Below are positions 27,396 through 35,940 of a stretch of 59,383 nucleotides of DNA, in pieces (positions within the stretch are counted from its first letter, which is position 1; every line of letters begins with the position of its first letter). Both the position numbers and the translations under genes were made by a program. This DNA comes from Variovorax sp. Root318D1 (GTDB taxonomy: Bacteria; Pseudomonadota; Gammaproteobacteria; Burkholderiales; Burkholderiaceae_C). The stretch is from contig NZ_LMCQ01000012.1 in assembly GCF_001424835.1 (NCBI RefSeq), positions 341,070 to 400,452 of the forward strand, read 5' to 3'. Under the pieces are notes generated by a model. That model was not told the DNA's origin, ran no database searches, and saw nothing but the letters and a program-made list of their open reading frames with translations.

Positions 27396-27875
27396 TCAGC
27401 GAGTCTCGGTGGTTGCGACGTTCCAGCCGAACTTGACTTCGCCGCCGCCCGCGCCCTTGTCGTCCTGGGCCTTGTAGGCGAACTCGATGTCCTTGAACGA
27501 GCAGGACACCTGTTCCTGCACGTCGCCGCCCTGCGCGCCGCCGGGGCCCACCAGGGCGATGAAGACTTCCTTGAGCGTGACCTTGAGGTACTCCTGCTGG
27601 CCTTCACCCGCCTTGCGGCAGGTCATGACCATGTCCTTGAAGTGCTTGCCGCTCACGCAGTTCTTGGCCAGCACCGGGGAGGCCTTGTCGTAGGCGTGCG
27701 TGAAGTGAAACTCGCCCGGCGTGGCTTTGCCCTTGCCGGAGCCGCCGCCGGAGCCTGCGCCGGATGCGTTGCTCACGTTCCAGGACCACGACGAGATCTC
27801 GATCTCGTCCTTGTGATCCTTGTGGGAAGCCTCGCCCTTGACGCCGTCGAGCTTGATGTGAAAGTCAGATGACAT
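27396..27875 (-). CDS. hcp: T6SS tube protein Hcp (TssD)
   Basis: A 159-residue Hcp, the inner tube subunit. It begins DFHIKLDGVKGEASHKDHKDEIEISSW-like sequence, has the F-H-F strand (GEFHFTHAYDKASPVLAKNC) and ends with the typical strand-rich half (YLKVTLKEVFIALV). A Gly/Ser-rich loop (GAGSGGGSGKG) lies in the variable region. AGGAG precedes the ATG. It is downstream of tssC with a 151-base gap that may hold its own promoter, in keeping with the high amount of Hcp needed. Confidence 0.93.
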   Translation of the reverse strand: MSSDFHIKLDGVKGEASHKDHKDEIEISSWSWNVSNASGAGSGGGSGKGKATPGEFHFTHAYDKASPVLAKNCVSGKHFKDMVMTCRKAGEGQQEYLKVTLKEVFIALVGPGGAQGGDVQEQVSCSFKDIEFAYKAQDDKGAGGGEVKFGWNVATTETR

Positions 27876-28026
27876 GTTCCTACTCCTTGAGGCCCGATTG
27901 GGTTCGGGCGGTTAATGATCGAGATGAAGACAAAGGCTGTCGGCAACTTGTAAACAGGACCGATGCGCGGCAGCTACTGAGAGAACGAAACGGAATCGGG
28001 AATTTCAAGAAAATCCGAAGGACTTT

Positions 28027-29523
28027 TCAGCCGGCGCCCTTGGCCGTAGGCAGCTTGGAGACCAGCCGCAGAGAGACCGTGAGGCCTTCGAGCTGGTAGT
28101 GCGGACGCAGGAAGAACTTGGACGTGTAGTAGCCCGGGTTGCCTTCGACCTCTTCCACCACCACTTCGGCGGCCGCCAGCGGCTTTTGCGACTTCGTGAT
28201 CTCCGACGAATTGGCCGGATCGCCGTCGACGTAGTTCATGATCCATTTGTTGAGCCAGCGCTGCATGTCCTCGCGCTCCTTGAAGCTGCCGACCTTGTCG
28301 CGCACGATGCACTTGAGGTAGTGCGCAAAGCGGTTGCAGGCAAAGAGATAGGGCAGGCGTGCCGCCAGGTTGGCATTGGCAGTGGCGTCCGGGTCGTCAT
28401 ATTCCGCGGGCTTGTTCAGCGACTGCGCGCCGATGAAAGCCGCGAAGTCGGAGTTCTTGCGGTGGATCATCGACAGCAGCCCGGCCTTGGAGAGCTCGGC
28501 CTCGCGCCGGTCGCTGATCGCGATCTCGGTGGGGCACTTCTGGTCTACGCCGCCGTCGTCGCTCGGGAAGGTGTGCAGCGGCAGGTTCTCCACCGCGCCG
28601 CCCGACTCGATGCCGCGTATGCGCGAGCCCCAGCCATAGAGCTTGTACGAGCGGTTGATGTTGGTCGCCATTGCATAGGCCGCGTTGGCCCAGGCGTACT
28701 TGCTGTGATCGGCTCCGGCGGTGTCTTCCTCGAAGTCGAACTCCTCCACCGGATTGGTGTTGGCGCCATAAGGCGTGCGCGCGAGGAAGCGCGGCATGCA
28801 CAGGCCCAGGTACTTGGAGTCGTCCGACTCGCGCAGGCTGCGCCAGCCGGCGTATTCGGGCGTGAGAAAGATCTTGGTCAGGTCGCGCGGATTGGCGAGC
28901 TCCTGCCAAGATTCCATCTGCATCAGGTTGGGGCTCGCGCCGGTGATGAAGGGCGCATGGGCGGAGGCGGCGATCTTGGCCATCTCGCCGAGCAGTTCCA
29001 CGTCCGGTGGGCTCTGGTCGAAGTGGTAGTCGCCAACGATGGCGCCGAAGGGCTCTCCGCCGAATTGGCCGTATTCCTGTTCGTAGATCTTCTTGAACAT
29101 CGGGCTCTGGTCCCACGCCGCGCCCTTGAACTTCTTCAGGTTCTTGGCCAGCTCCTGCTTGGAGATGTCCATCACCCGGATCTTGAGGTTCTCGTCGGTC
29201 TCGGTGTTGTTCACCATGTAGTGCAGGCCGCGCCATGCACTCTCGAGCTTCTGGTAATCGGGGTGGTGAATGACCTTGTTGACCTGGTCGGTGAGCTTGG
29301 CGTCGATCGCGGCGATCATCGCCTGGATCGACTTGGTCACGTCCTTGCCGATCACGGTGCTGTTGCTCAGCGCCTGCTGGGCGAGCGTGAGCACCGCGGC
29401 TTCGACGGCGCTCTTGGCTTCGTCGCTGCGGGGCTTGAATTCCTTTTGCAGCAGCGACGAAAAGTCGCTCCCCGCATAGGCAACGTCTTTCAGTGCGCTC
29501 TGTTGTTCGAGTGCGTCGGCCAT
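28027..29523 (-). CDS. tssC: T6SS sheath large subunit TssC (VipB/ImpC)
   Basis: A 498-residue sheath protein. Family segments are DKLTDQVNKVIHHPDYQKLE, WRGLHYMVNNTET, PFGAIVGDYHFDQSP, ARTPYGANTNPVEEFDFEED and the C-terminal FLRPHYQLEGLTVSLRLVSKLP. With TssB it builds the contractile sheath. It lies 41 bases after tssB on the minus strand. Length and sequence are ordinary; it is one of the most certain calls in the window. Confidence 0.97.
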   Translation of the reverse strand: MADALEQQSALKDVAYAGSDFSSLLQKEFKPRSDEAKSAVEAAVLTLAQQALSNSTVIGKDVTKSIQAMIAAIDAKLTDQVNKVIHHPDYQKLESAWRGLHYMVNNTETDENLKIRVMDISKQELAKNLKKFKGAAWDQSPMFKKIYEQEYGQFGGEPFGAIVGDYHFDQSPPDVELLGEMAKIAASAHAPFITGASPNLMQMESWQELANPRDLTKIFLTPEYAGWRSLRESDDSKYLGLCMPRFLARTPYGANTNPVEEFDFEEDTAGADHSKYAWANAAYAMATNINRSYKLYGWGSRIRGIESGGAVENLPLHTFPSDDGGVDQKCPTEIAISDRREAELSKAGLLSMIHRKNSDFAAFIGAQSLNKPAEYDDPDATANANLAARLPYLFACNRFAHYLKCIVRDKVGSFKEREDMQRWLNKWIMNYVDGDPANSSEITKSQKPLAAAEVVVEEVEGNPGYYTSKFFLRPHYQLEGLTVSLRLVSKLPTAKGAG

Positions 29524-29564
29524 GGTGTTTCTCCTCGTGGTCCGGTGTGTCTGGCGAAAATGGG

Positions 29565-30077
29565 TCAGGCGGCAGGCGCGCTGTCGTCGGGCTTCTTGCT
29601 GGCGGCCAGCGTCTGCAGCAGCGCCGGGTCCTCGAGCACCTTGGCGAGCAGGTCTTCCGCGCCGCCCTTGCCGTCCATGTACGTCACGAGGTTCGACAGC
29701 TGAGTGCGTGCTTCGAGCAACTTGTTGAGTGCGCCGACTTTCCTGGCGACAGCGGCGGGAGAGAAATCCTCCATGTTCTCGAAGGTGAGCTCGACTTTCA
29801 GGTCACCTTCGCCGGTCAGCGAGTTCTCCACCGCAAAGGCGGCGCGCGGCTTCATTGCCTTCATGCGCGAGTCGAAGTTGTCGACGTCGAACTCCAGGAA
29901 CTTGCGATCCGCCACCGAGGCGAGCGGGTCTGCCGGCTTCCCGGACAGGTCGGCCAGCACGCCCATGACGAACGGCAGCTGGATCTTCTTCTCGGCACCG
30001 TAGAGTTCCACGTCGTATTCGATCTGCACGCGTGGCGCCCGGTTGCGGGCGATGAATTTCTGACTGCTCTTGGCCAT
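29565..30077 (-). CDS. tssB: T6SS sheath small subunit TssB (VipA/ImpB)
   Basis: A 170-residue VipA-type protein. Diagnostic sequence includes APRVQIEYDVELYGAEKKIQ, LPFVMGVLADLSG and FENMEDFSPAAVARKV. It dimerises with TssC to form the sheath and carries the N-terminal helix recognised by ClpV or TagJ. It sits between tssA and tssC in one minus-strand operon. Confidence 0.96.
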   Translation of the reverse strand: MAKSSQKFIARNRAPRVQIEYDVELYGAEKKIQLPFVMGVLADLSGKPADPLASVADRKFLEFDVDNFDSRMKAMKPRAAFAVENSLTGEGDLKVELTFENMEDFSPAAVARKVGALNKLLEARTQLSNLVTYMDGKGGAEDLLAKVLEDPALLQTLAASKKPDDSAPAA

Positions 30078-30138
30078 GGCGATGCTCCTTGCGGGAATGA
30101 ATGGGATGAGTCGGTGAACTGAAAAGAGAGGGGTCGAC

Positions 30139-31176
30139 CTATTCGGACGGGCGCTTGCCGGTCACGTTCTCGATGGTGTCCATCGCGTTGGGCGCGAGGT
30201 TGGCCATGATCTCGAGGAAGCTCACGCCAATGAGCTTCTTCGCGCGTTCGATCAGGAGCGGCGCCGGGTTGCCGGGCTCGGCCTGTTCGAGATAGCGGAT
30301 CACGCGGTCGAGCATCTGAAGCGCATCCTGGCGGTTCTGGATCTCGCCGCGCATGGCCGCGGGCCGGGCCGCACCGTCGCCTGCGCCCTGCGACGCCGTG
30401 CCTTCGTCCGCCGCAGACGCTTCGCCCGCGTCGGCCACGCCGGAGGCGGCGCCGCAGGCCTTGGCGAGGACGCGGCCGATGGCACGCAATGCGCCGAAGT
30501 TGATGGCGTCGGAGCGGCCGGTGCGATCGACCAGCAGCGCTTGCAGCTTCTCGACGAGCGCAGGCACTTCCATCGCGGCCTGCAGGCGTTCGGGTTGGTG
30601 AGCCTGGATCGCCTCGAGGCCGCCCTGAATCTGCGACATCGAATAGGTGGCTTCGCCGCCCACGGCATTCAGCGCGCCGTGCGCAATGGCAATGTCGCGC
30701 ACGCGGATCGGACCGACGCCGGGTGCCACGCCCACCTGGGCGTCGTACAGGTCGCGCAGCACCATGTTCTCGTCCCACAGCGGCGCCAGTGCGTTGAGGC
30801 GCATCGTGGGGTCGTTGTCGTCGTCGGCATCGAGCGTTGGATGTATGCCGTCCCAGAAGCGGTCGAACAGGCCCGTCAGCAATTGAAGGCCTGCAATGAA
30901 ACCAACAACGCCCTGCAGCCGCGTGGAGGCGCGCAGCAGCAGCACCGCGGCGCGCACGTCCTTGCTCCGGCGCAGGATGGCGTCGGACTGCTCGGCCACG
31001 TCGCGCCACTCCGGTTCCACCGCAGGTATGACGGTGTCGCCGAACTGCTGCTCGGGCTTGCCCTGCGAGGACGCCGCGAGCGCGGTAAAGGCGGCGTCGT
31101 ACTCCAGGTCGTCGCCGCACGGCGATGCCTCGCCGATGGGCGTGAGCAGGGCTTCGACTAGTTCGTTGGTCAGCAT
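30139..31176 (-). CDS. tssA: T6SS assembly cap protein TssA (ImpA)
   Basis: A 345-residue TssA with the N-terminal ImpA_N domain (PIGEASPCGDDLEYDAAFTAL, RDVAEQSDAILRRSKDVRAA, LLTGLFDRFWDGIHP). Its C-terminal part includes RQDALQMLDRVIRYLEQAEPGNPAPLL, then SFLEIM; the shape fits a shorter TssA class. TssA primes and caps sheath assembly. The ATG at 31176 gives the standard start; an open frame runs 63 codons further upstream but would cross the divergent tssJ promoter. It heads the tssA-tssB-tssC-hcp operon. Confidence 0.93.
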   Translation of the reverse strand: MLTNELVEALLTPIGEASPCGDDLEYDAAFTALAASSQGKPEQQFGDTVIPAVEPEWRDVAEQSDAILRRSKDVRAAVLLLRASTRLQGVVGFIAGLQLLTGLFDRFWDGIHPTLDADDDNDPTMRLNALAPLWDENMVLRDLYDAQVGVAPGVGPIRVRDIAIAHGALNAVGGEATYSMSQIQGGLEAIQAHQPERLQAAMEVPALVEKLQALLVDRTGRSDAINFGALRAIGRVLAKACGAASGVADAGEASAADEGTASQGAGDGAARPAAMRGEIQNRQDALQMLDRVIRYLEQAEPGNPAPLLIERAKKLIGVSFLEIMANLAPNAMDTIENVTGKRPSE

Positions 31177-31247
31177 GTTGCCTGTTCGAGTTGGCTGGTG
31201 ATAATCAAAGATGCGTCGGAACCGGTCAATGCAACGAAGGGAATAGC

Positions 31248-31760
31248 ATGCGCACGCTGGGTACACACCATTCGTCCTATGGACGCACTCCTGCCGCGGT
31301 TCCGCGGCGCCTGGCACTGGGCTTCGGTCTGGTGTTGGCTGGCGTCCTGCTCGCGGGCTGCGCACCCAAACCTGTGGTCACGACGGTGTCGATCACGCTG
31401 GTTGCAGGTGCCGATGCCAACCCCGATGCGCGCGGCCGCGCCTCGCCGCTCACGGTGCGCGTGTATGCATTGAAGTCGCCCGGCCCGTTCGAAGGCGCGG
31501 ACTTCTTCTCGCTGTTCGAAAAAGACCAGGCCACGCTGGGTGCGGAGCTCGTGCAGCGCGAAGAAATGCTGTTGCGACCCGGCGAAACCCGCAAGCTCGA
31601 TCTCACCCTGCCGCCCGATGCCAAGGCCATCGGCGTGATGGCGGCGTTCCGTGATCTGGACCGTGCGCGCTGGCGCGAAGTGCGCCCCGTGCAAACCGGC
31701 AAGGCCCAGGCCATGACGGTGACCTTCGGCGCCCGCCAGATTCGCGTCGAGAGCAAGTAG
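31248..31760 (+). CDS. tssJ: T6SS outer-membrane lipoprotein TssJ
   Basis: A 170-residue lipoprotein with lipobox LLAGC after a hydrophobic signal (LALGFGLVLAGVLLAG). The TssJ pattern is clear: TTVSITLVAGADANPD, SPLTVRVYALKS, FFSLFEKDQATLG, EMLLRPGE and IGVMAAFRDLDRARWREV. It anchors the membrane complex in the outer membrane by contacting the TssM periplasmic domain. ATG 31248 has GAAGGG upstream. It diverges from tssA and converges with the TssM-like gene, with 5 bases between the stops. Confidence 0.93.
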   Translation: MRTLGTHHSSYGRTPAAVPRRLALGFGLVLAGVLLAGCAPKPVVTTVSITLVAGADANPDARGRASPLTVRVYALKSPGPFEGADFFSLFEKDQATLGAELVQREEMLLRPGETRKLDLTLPPDAKAIGVMAAFRDLDRARWREVRPVQTGKAQAMTVTFGARQIRVESK

Positions 31761-31765
31761 CCTGT

Positions 31766-32884
31766 TCATGGCGGCGGCGCGCTCGCGTTCGGCGGGCGGC
31801 CAGGCCGCACCAGCGGTTGGTCGGCGGGCAGGAAGCGTCCGAACAGGTCGGCCGTGAACGCGCCGCCGGCCGCGTCCGATGCGGCGGCCGTGAAATAGAG
31901 GCCGCGCCACCGCGGGCCGCGCGAACCGCGGCCATGGCTCTCGAACAAGGCATCGGCAACCTGGCGAAGCGCGGGTTGCAGCGCACGCATCGCCTCGATG
32001 AACTCATGGATCGCAAGCCGGCCCGATGCGCTCGGCTGCTCTCGCAGCAGCGCCATGCGCAGCGCATGCAGCTGCTGCGCCAAGGGGTCAAACAAGGCAT
32101 CCAGCCGCGCGGCTGCCGCGTCGTTGCCGCCATGGGGCTCGGCCAGCCGGTGCCCGATGGCTTGCGCCAGCACTTCGGGAGGCAGCGCGCCGCGCAGCGT
32201 GGCATAGCCGCCCAGCTGTTCGAGGCCGGTCACGACGAGGTAGATCGGCAACTGCAGGCGCAGGGTGTCGCCGGCCTCTTCGAGCAGGCGGCGCATCCGG
32301 GCGGCGAGCGGCTTCATCGTTCCGGGGTCCGCGCGCTGCAGCTCGCTCGCGGCGACGCACACCACCAGCCCGTTGAGCGGCAGGCGGTCGCGCCGCTCGG
32401 CCAGCGCCAGCAGCGCCTGCAGCCAGAGGCCGCGCGTGTGCGGCGCCGCGGCCGATTCGCTGACCGCCGCTGGATGGAGTTCGATGGCCGCAATCGAACC
32501 ATTGAGCCACCAGCGCCAATACGGTTCGCTGAAAGGCTCGCCGCCCGAAGGCACGAGCCGCTCGGCATGCGCCGCCGCCAGCAGGCCCGGCAGATTGGCC
32601 GCCGCGTCGCCCAGGAAGAGGAACCACGGCACCGGGGTGCTGCGTTGCCGCGCCGGCTGGCGCAGGGCTTGGCGTGCCTGCGACATGGCATCGCGCACGG
32701 CTTCGATGGCGGCCTCGTCGGTTTCGGCGGCCGTTGGGCCTTGGGCATCGATGCGCCGCCGCAGCGCACGCCGGCGCGCGCCACGGCCCGCATCGCGCAC
32801 GGTGCCGTACAGCAGCATGAACCCGATCAGGCACAGCAACAGCAGCAGCAAGAAGAGGTGGGTGGGCGACAGCGCTGCGGTCAT
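31766..32884 (-). CDS. Short TssM/IcmF-like protein lacking the Walker A motif
   Basis: A 372-residue protein with one membrane segment (about 8-27). It resembles only the cytoplasmic N-terminal half of TssM/IcmF: PWFLFLGD (86-93), WLQALLALAERRDRLPLNGLVVCVAASEL, RLQLPIYLVVTGLEQLGGY and RGLYFTAAA near the end. Where TssM has the nucleotide-binding GxxGxGKT, this protein has GDAAANLPG (92-100), so it cannot bind GTP or ATP in the usual way; the following DTAGR motif is also missing. The large periplasmic part of TssM is absent. It lies just after tssL on the same strand. It could be a TssL partner with a structural role only. Confidence 0.72.
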   Translation of the reverse strand: MTAALSPTHLFLLLLLLCLIGFMLLYGTVRDAGRGARRRALRRRIDAQGPTAAETDEAAIEAVRDAMSQARQALRQPARQRSTPVPWFLFLGDAAANLPGLLAAAHAERLVPSGGEPFSEPYWRWWLNGSIAAIELHPAAVSESAAAPHTRGLWLQALLALAERRDRLPLNGLVVCVAASELQRADPGTMKPLAARMRRLLEEAGDTLRLQLPIYLVVTGLEQLGGYATLRGALPPEVLAQAIGHRLAEPHGGNDAAAARLDALFDPLAQQLHALRMALLREQPSASGRLAIHEFIEAMRALQPALRQVADALFESHGRGSRGPRWRGLYFTAAASDAAGGAFTADLFGRFLPADQPLVRPGRPPNASAPPP

Positions 32885-32906
32885 TGCGACGGTGTGGCGG
32901 ATCTTC

Positions 32907-34235
32907 TCAGCGCGCGGCGGTGTGAAGCGAGACGAAGTCCGCGATCAGCCGGTCGCCACCCTTGTTGGCCGCCAACGCCTCGCGCAGGCGCAGCAGATAG
33001 GCCGAGGCCAGCTCGAACGGCGGCCGGTCGGCCGTTTCGTTGAACGGCGTGGGGGACGAGAGCACAGTGATCAGCACGCTGCCGAAGGGCGGGCCGACGA
33101 GCCAGCTGGAGGGCACCTCGCGACCCAGTTCGAGCTTTTCGCCGGCGCGCAGCCGCGTGGCCACCTGGCCGGCGTTCAGGTGCATGACCGAACCGTCGAC
33201 TGTGTAGTAGTCGACCCACAGGTAGCTATCGTGGTTGGGCGCCGCGATCTGCACGCCAACGGTGTCGCCTTCGCGGAGCTGGCCGTTCCGGGCCGTAGGG
33301 GCTTCCACGTCCAGCCCATAAGCCTTGTCGCGGTTGCGCAGCTGGTAGGGCTTCAGGATGGCGAACACCTCGCAGTGGGGCCACAGGCGAAGCTCGACGT
33401 CGAACTCGGGTGAGTTGACGCCGGGCATCGCGGCCACCTCGTGCTCGACTCTTTTCAGGTCCGCGGGCAGCGAGACGAAGCCGCTCACGCGCAGCTTGCC
33501 GTCCTTGCCCGGGGCGGCCGCGAGGTCGGCGCAGGCATAGCTCTGCAAGTGCTGTTCGATGCGCTGGCCCAGGCTCGGCTCCACCGCCGTTGGCCCGGCC
33601 GGCCACAGCCACCACAGCAGGTAGACAAGCGGCAACAGCAGCGCGAGCGCGGCGCTGGCGCGCAGCAATGCACGGTCACGGCGCTGCGTGTCGTGCGGCC
33701 CGGGCGGGTCCGCCACGCGGTAGGGTTGAGGCGTGATGCGGTCCTGCACCAGACTGCCAAGCGCCAGTGGCCGCAGCCGCAGCTGGCGCGCGTGCAGGTC
33801 CTTCAGCTTGCCAAGCTCGCCCCGGTCGCCGTCCTCGAAGTAATACTGGCCCTTGAAGCCATGCACCAGCGCATGCCAGTAGACCTCGCGCACCTCGTCG
33901 TCCTCGGCGGTCAGTGCCGACAGGTGATGAAAGAACTCGCTGTGCGCGTTGTTCGAATTGAAGAGTTGCACCTGCAGCGGCGCGGCACTGCCTGCGGCGC
34001 CGGGATGGCGCGCCAGGATCTCGTCGATCCAGGCCACCATGGCAAAGGCCGCCGATTCGACCTGCGCGGCGGGCGAGAGGGATGCCATGGCACAGGCGCG
34101 CGCCGCGTCCAGCAATCGGCGTGCCTGTTGCTGCGCGGCCTCGTGCGAGAGCGTATTGCGGCCAGTGGCAATCGATGCGTCGAGAGCAAGGCCGAATGAA
34201 ACGAATATCGAAAAACAGTCGAGCAGCCGGGCCAT
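32907..34235 (-). CDS. tssL: T6SS inner-membrane protein TssL (DotU) with extra periplasmic domain
   Basis: A 442-residue protein. Residues 1-185 are the DotU/TssL cytoplasmic bundle (DEILARHP, LFNSNNAHSEFF, EVYWHALVHGFKGQY), and the membrane segment is at about 190-212 (ASAALALLLPLVYLLWWLW). Ordinary TssL ends near the membrane segment; here about 230 periplasmic residues follow. They include a BON-like stretch (KLRVSGFVSLPADLKRVEHEV) and a DUF4384-like domain (GDTVGVQIAAPNHDSYLWVDYYTVDGSV). The ATG at 34235 begins MARLLDCF. It precedes the short TssM-like gene by 22 bases. Divergent from the response regulator gene. Confidence 0.88.
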   Translation of the reverse strand: MARLLDCFSIFVSFGLALDASIATGRNTLSHEAAQQQARRLLDAARACAMASLSPAAQVESAAFAMVAWIDEILARHPGAAGSAAPLQVQLFNSNNAHSEFFHHLSALTAEDDEVREVYWHALVHGFKGQYYFEDGDRGELGKLKDLHARQLRLRPLALGSLVQDRITPQPYRVADPPGPHDTQRRDRALLRASAALALLLPLVYLLWWLWPAGPTAVEPSLGQRIEQHLQSYACADLAAAPGKDGKLRVSGFVSLPADLKRVEHEVAAMPGVNSPEFDVELRLWPHCEVFAILKPYQLRNRDKAYGLDVEAPTARNGQLREGDTVGVQIAAPNHDSYLWVDYYTVDGSVMHLNAGQVATRLRAGEKLELGREVPSSWLVGPPFGSVLITVLSSPTPFNETADRPPFELASAYLLRLREALAANKGGDRLIADFVSLHTAAR

Positions 34236-34479
34236 GAACCGCGTCCGTTCACTGCGCTTGCATGGCGAAAGATGCCTTGCACCGGCGTCTGCAGCGATGG
34301 CACATGCCCATGTCCCCGGTTCCTTCGAATAGGCATTCATTCTTCCAAACGCTGCGCGGCGGGCGCCATATCGCTTGGGGTCTATGCCGTTCGTCGGGCA
34401 AACCGGCCTTGCTGCGCGACGCAATCGCCGGTATCTTCGGCTTCCGCTGAGATCAACGCACGCTGGGACTGGACATGCC

Positions 34480-35163
34480 ATGAAAATTCTGATCGCCGAC
34501 GACCACCGGCTCGTCATCGAGGCGGTCAAGGCCAAGTTGTCGGAGCTCGAGCCCGGCATCGAGTTCGTCCTGGCGATGAGCGTCGACGAACTGCTTGCCG
34601 GCGCCACCGACGAGCTCGACCTGGCCCTGATCGATCTCAACATGCCCGGCGCCGACGGCCAGGCCCACATCGATGAAATCCGACGCCGCCATCCGGCCGT
34701 GCCGGTCATCGTGCTTTCCGGCTACGAAGACCCGGCCATCATGCGCAGTGCGCTTGAACGCGGTGTGCTGGGCTTCATTCCCAAGGCTTATTCGCCCGAG
34801 GTCATGCTGTCGGCCGTGCGGCTGGTGCTGGCCGGCGGCGTCTACGTGCCGCCCATGATGCTGACGGCGCTGCCGCCGGGCATCGTAGCCGGCGTGGCGC
34901 CCACGCAGAACGGCGAAGCGCGCTCCGCAGGCGCATCGTCGGCAACGCTGGAGCATTTGCGCAGCGTGCTCACCGAGCGCCAGGTCGAGGTGCTGCAGTT
35001 GCTGTCGCAGGGCAAGCCCAACAAGCTCATCGGCCGCAGCCTGGGTATCAGCGAGGGTACGGTCAAGATCCACCTGGCGGCGATCTTCCGCGCGCTCAAC
35101 GTGCGCAATCGCACCGAGGCGGTGGTGGCCGCGCAGGCGCTGACCGAAGCGCAGCAGGCCTGA
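34480..35163 (+). CDS. LuxR/NarL-family response regulator
   Basis: A 227-residue two-domain regulator. The receiver domain starts MKILIADDHRLVIEA with the acidic pair, the phospho-acceptor Asp in LALIDLNMPGADG (about 53), and the switch/Lys region GFIPKAYSPE. After a short linker, the C-terminal LuxR helix-turn-helix is LTERQVEVLQLLSQGKPNKL…SEGTVKIHLAAIFRALNVRNRT. No sensor kinase gene is in the window. Divergent from tssL with 244 bases between, so it may control the T6SS genes; this is inference from position. Confidence 0.9.
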   Translation: MKILIADDHRLVIEAVKAKLSELEPGIEFVLAMSVDELLAGATDELDLALIDLNMPGADGQAHIDEIRRRHPAVPVIVLSGYEDPAIMRSALERGVLGFIPKAYSPEVMLSAVRLVLAGGVYVPPMMLTALPPGIVAGVAPTQNGEARSAGASSATLEHLRSVLTERQVEVLQLLSQGKPNKLIGRSLGISEGTVKIHLAAIFRALNVRNRTEAVVAAQALTEAQQA

Positions 35164-35215
35164 GCCGCGCGCAGCTGCGCAGCGGCTGATTACTCTTTCT
35201 TGTTGATCGTTCGCT

Positions 35216-35656
35216 TCAGGAGCAGTTGAGCTTCATGGCCTCGATGCGGCCACCGAAGCCCAGCTTGCGCGTCAAGCCGCCTTCGCGACTGTTGGCCGGA
35301 AAGTTGACCGTGCGGTCCCGGAACATCGCGTGCTCGTACACCTGCAGCGTCGCGCGCGGGCCGACGCTCACGCTGTCGATGTCGCGCTTGAGCTGCCTGG
35401 CGGTGCCCTTGTCCATGCTCTGGACTTCGGCGGGGCCCACCAGCGTGAGCATGTCGCCCTTGAAGTCGCGCCCGGTATAGAACTGGGCCCAGCAGCCGGC
35501 AGCCAGCGCCGGGTCTTCCACGCGGATAGGCACCAGCAGGATCGTGGGATCGGGCCGGTTGTCGGCCGTCGCGGTCGAGGTAGTTGGGGTCGATGTGTTG
35601 GCGCAGGCGCCGAGCGCGACTGCGCCAGCGATCAGGAGGTAGCGGAAATTCTTCAT
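35216..35656 (-). CDS. Small lipoprotein with beta/gamma-crystallin-like pattern
   Basis: A 146-residue lipoprotein: signal YLLIAGAVALGAC with Cys 18. After a Thr-rich linker the sequence GCWAQFYTGRDFKGDMLTL and later YEHAMFRDRTVNFPANSR resembles two Greek-key motifs of the beta/gamma-crystallin fold (aromatic–F–x–G pattern). Such domains often bind calcium. No functional link to the neighbours is visible. The family assignment is a pattern judgement, not certain. Confidence 0.6.
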   Translation of the reverse strand: MKNFRYLLIAGAVALGACANTSTPTTSTATADNRPDPTILLVPIRVEDPALAAGCWAQFYTGRDFKGDMLTLVGPAEVQSMDKGTARQLKRDIDSVSVGPRATLQVYEHAMFRDRTVNFPANSREGGLTRKLGFGGRIEAMKLNCS

Positions 35657-35837
35657 TGGTCTTCTGCTTGTGGGGTTGAGGACGGTGGAGCCGGTGGAGC
35701 GCTGCGGCGCTGCGGCTCACCCATTCAGGCTATCGGCCATGCCGACCTGCCGCGTAGGAAGAGAGCCCAAGCTCCCGTCGCCTCGCGCCAACACAGCGCT
35801 TGTCTCGCCGAACGCAGCGAGCGAACTGAATCTCCGC

Positions 35838-35873
35838 GAATGGCTGCTGCCCGGATGCGCCCGTTTCCTACGC
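35838..35873 (+). promoter_or_regulatory. Upstream motif shared with the DUF2383 gene (copy A)
   Basis: GAATGGCTGCTGCCCG-GATGCGCC-CG-TTTCCTACGC lies 67 bases before the gene at 35941. A closely similar block is at 37292-37328 before the DUF2383 gene. An inverted copy of the end (GCGTAGGAA) is at 35752-35760. It may be a regulator site, promoter or small repeat. Confidence 0.4.
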
Positions 35874-35940
35874 CGCACCGCCTTGCGAATGCTCAGTGTG
35901 GCATTCGATCCCATCCATCTTTTAACCACCGAAGGAAGCC

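Noticed and set aside
32907..34709. 600-residue version of TssL starting upstream
   Set aside because: The extra 158 residues cross the response regulator gene and its promoter and are low-complexity; TssL proper starts at 34235.
35163..35187. Hairpin AGCCGC…GCGGCT after the response regulator as terminator
   Set aside because: The stem is interrupted and no clear T-run follows directly; left out as a feature.
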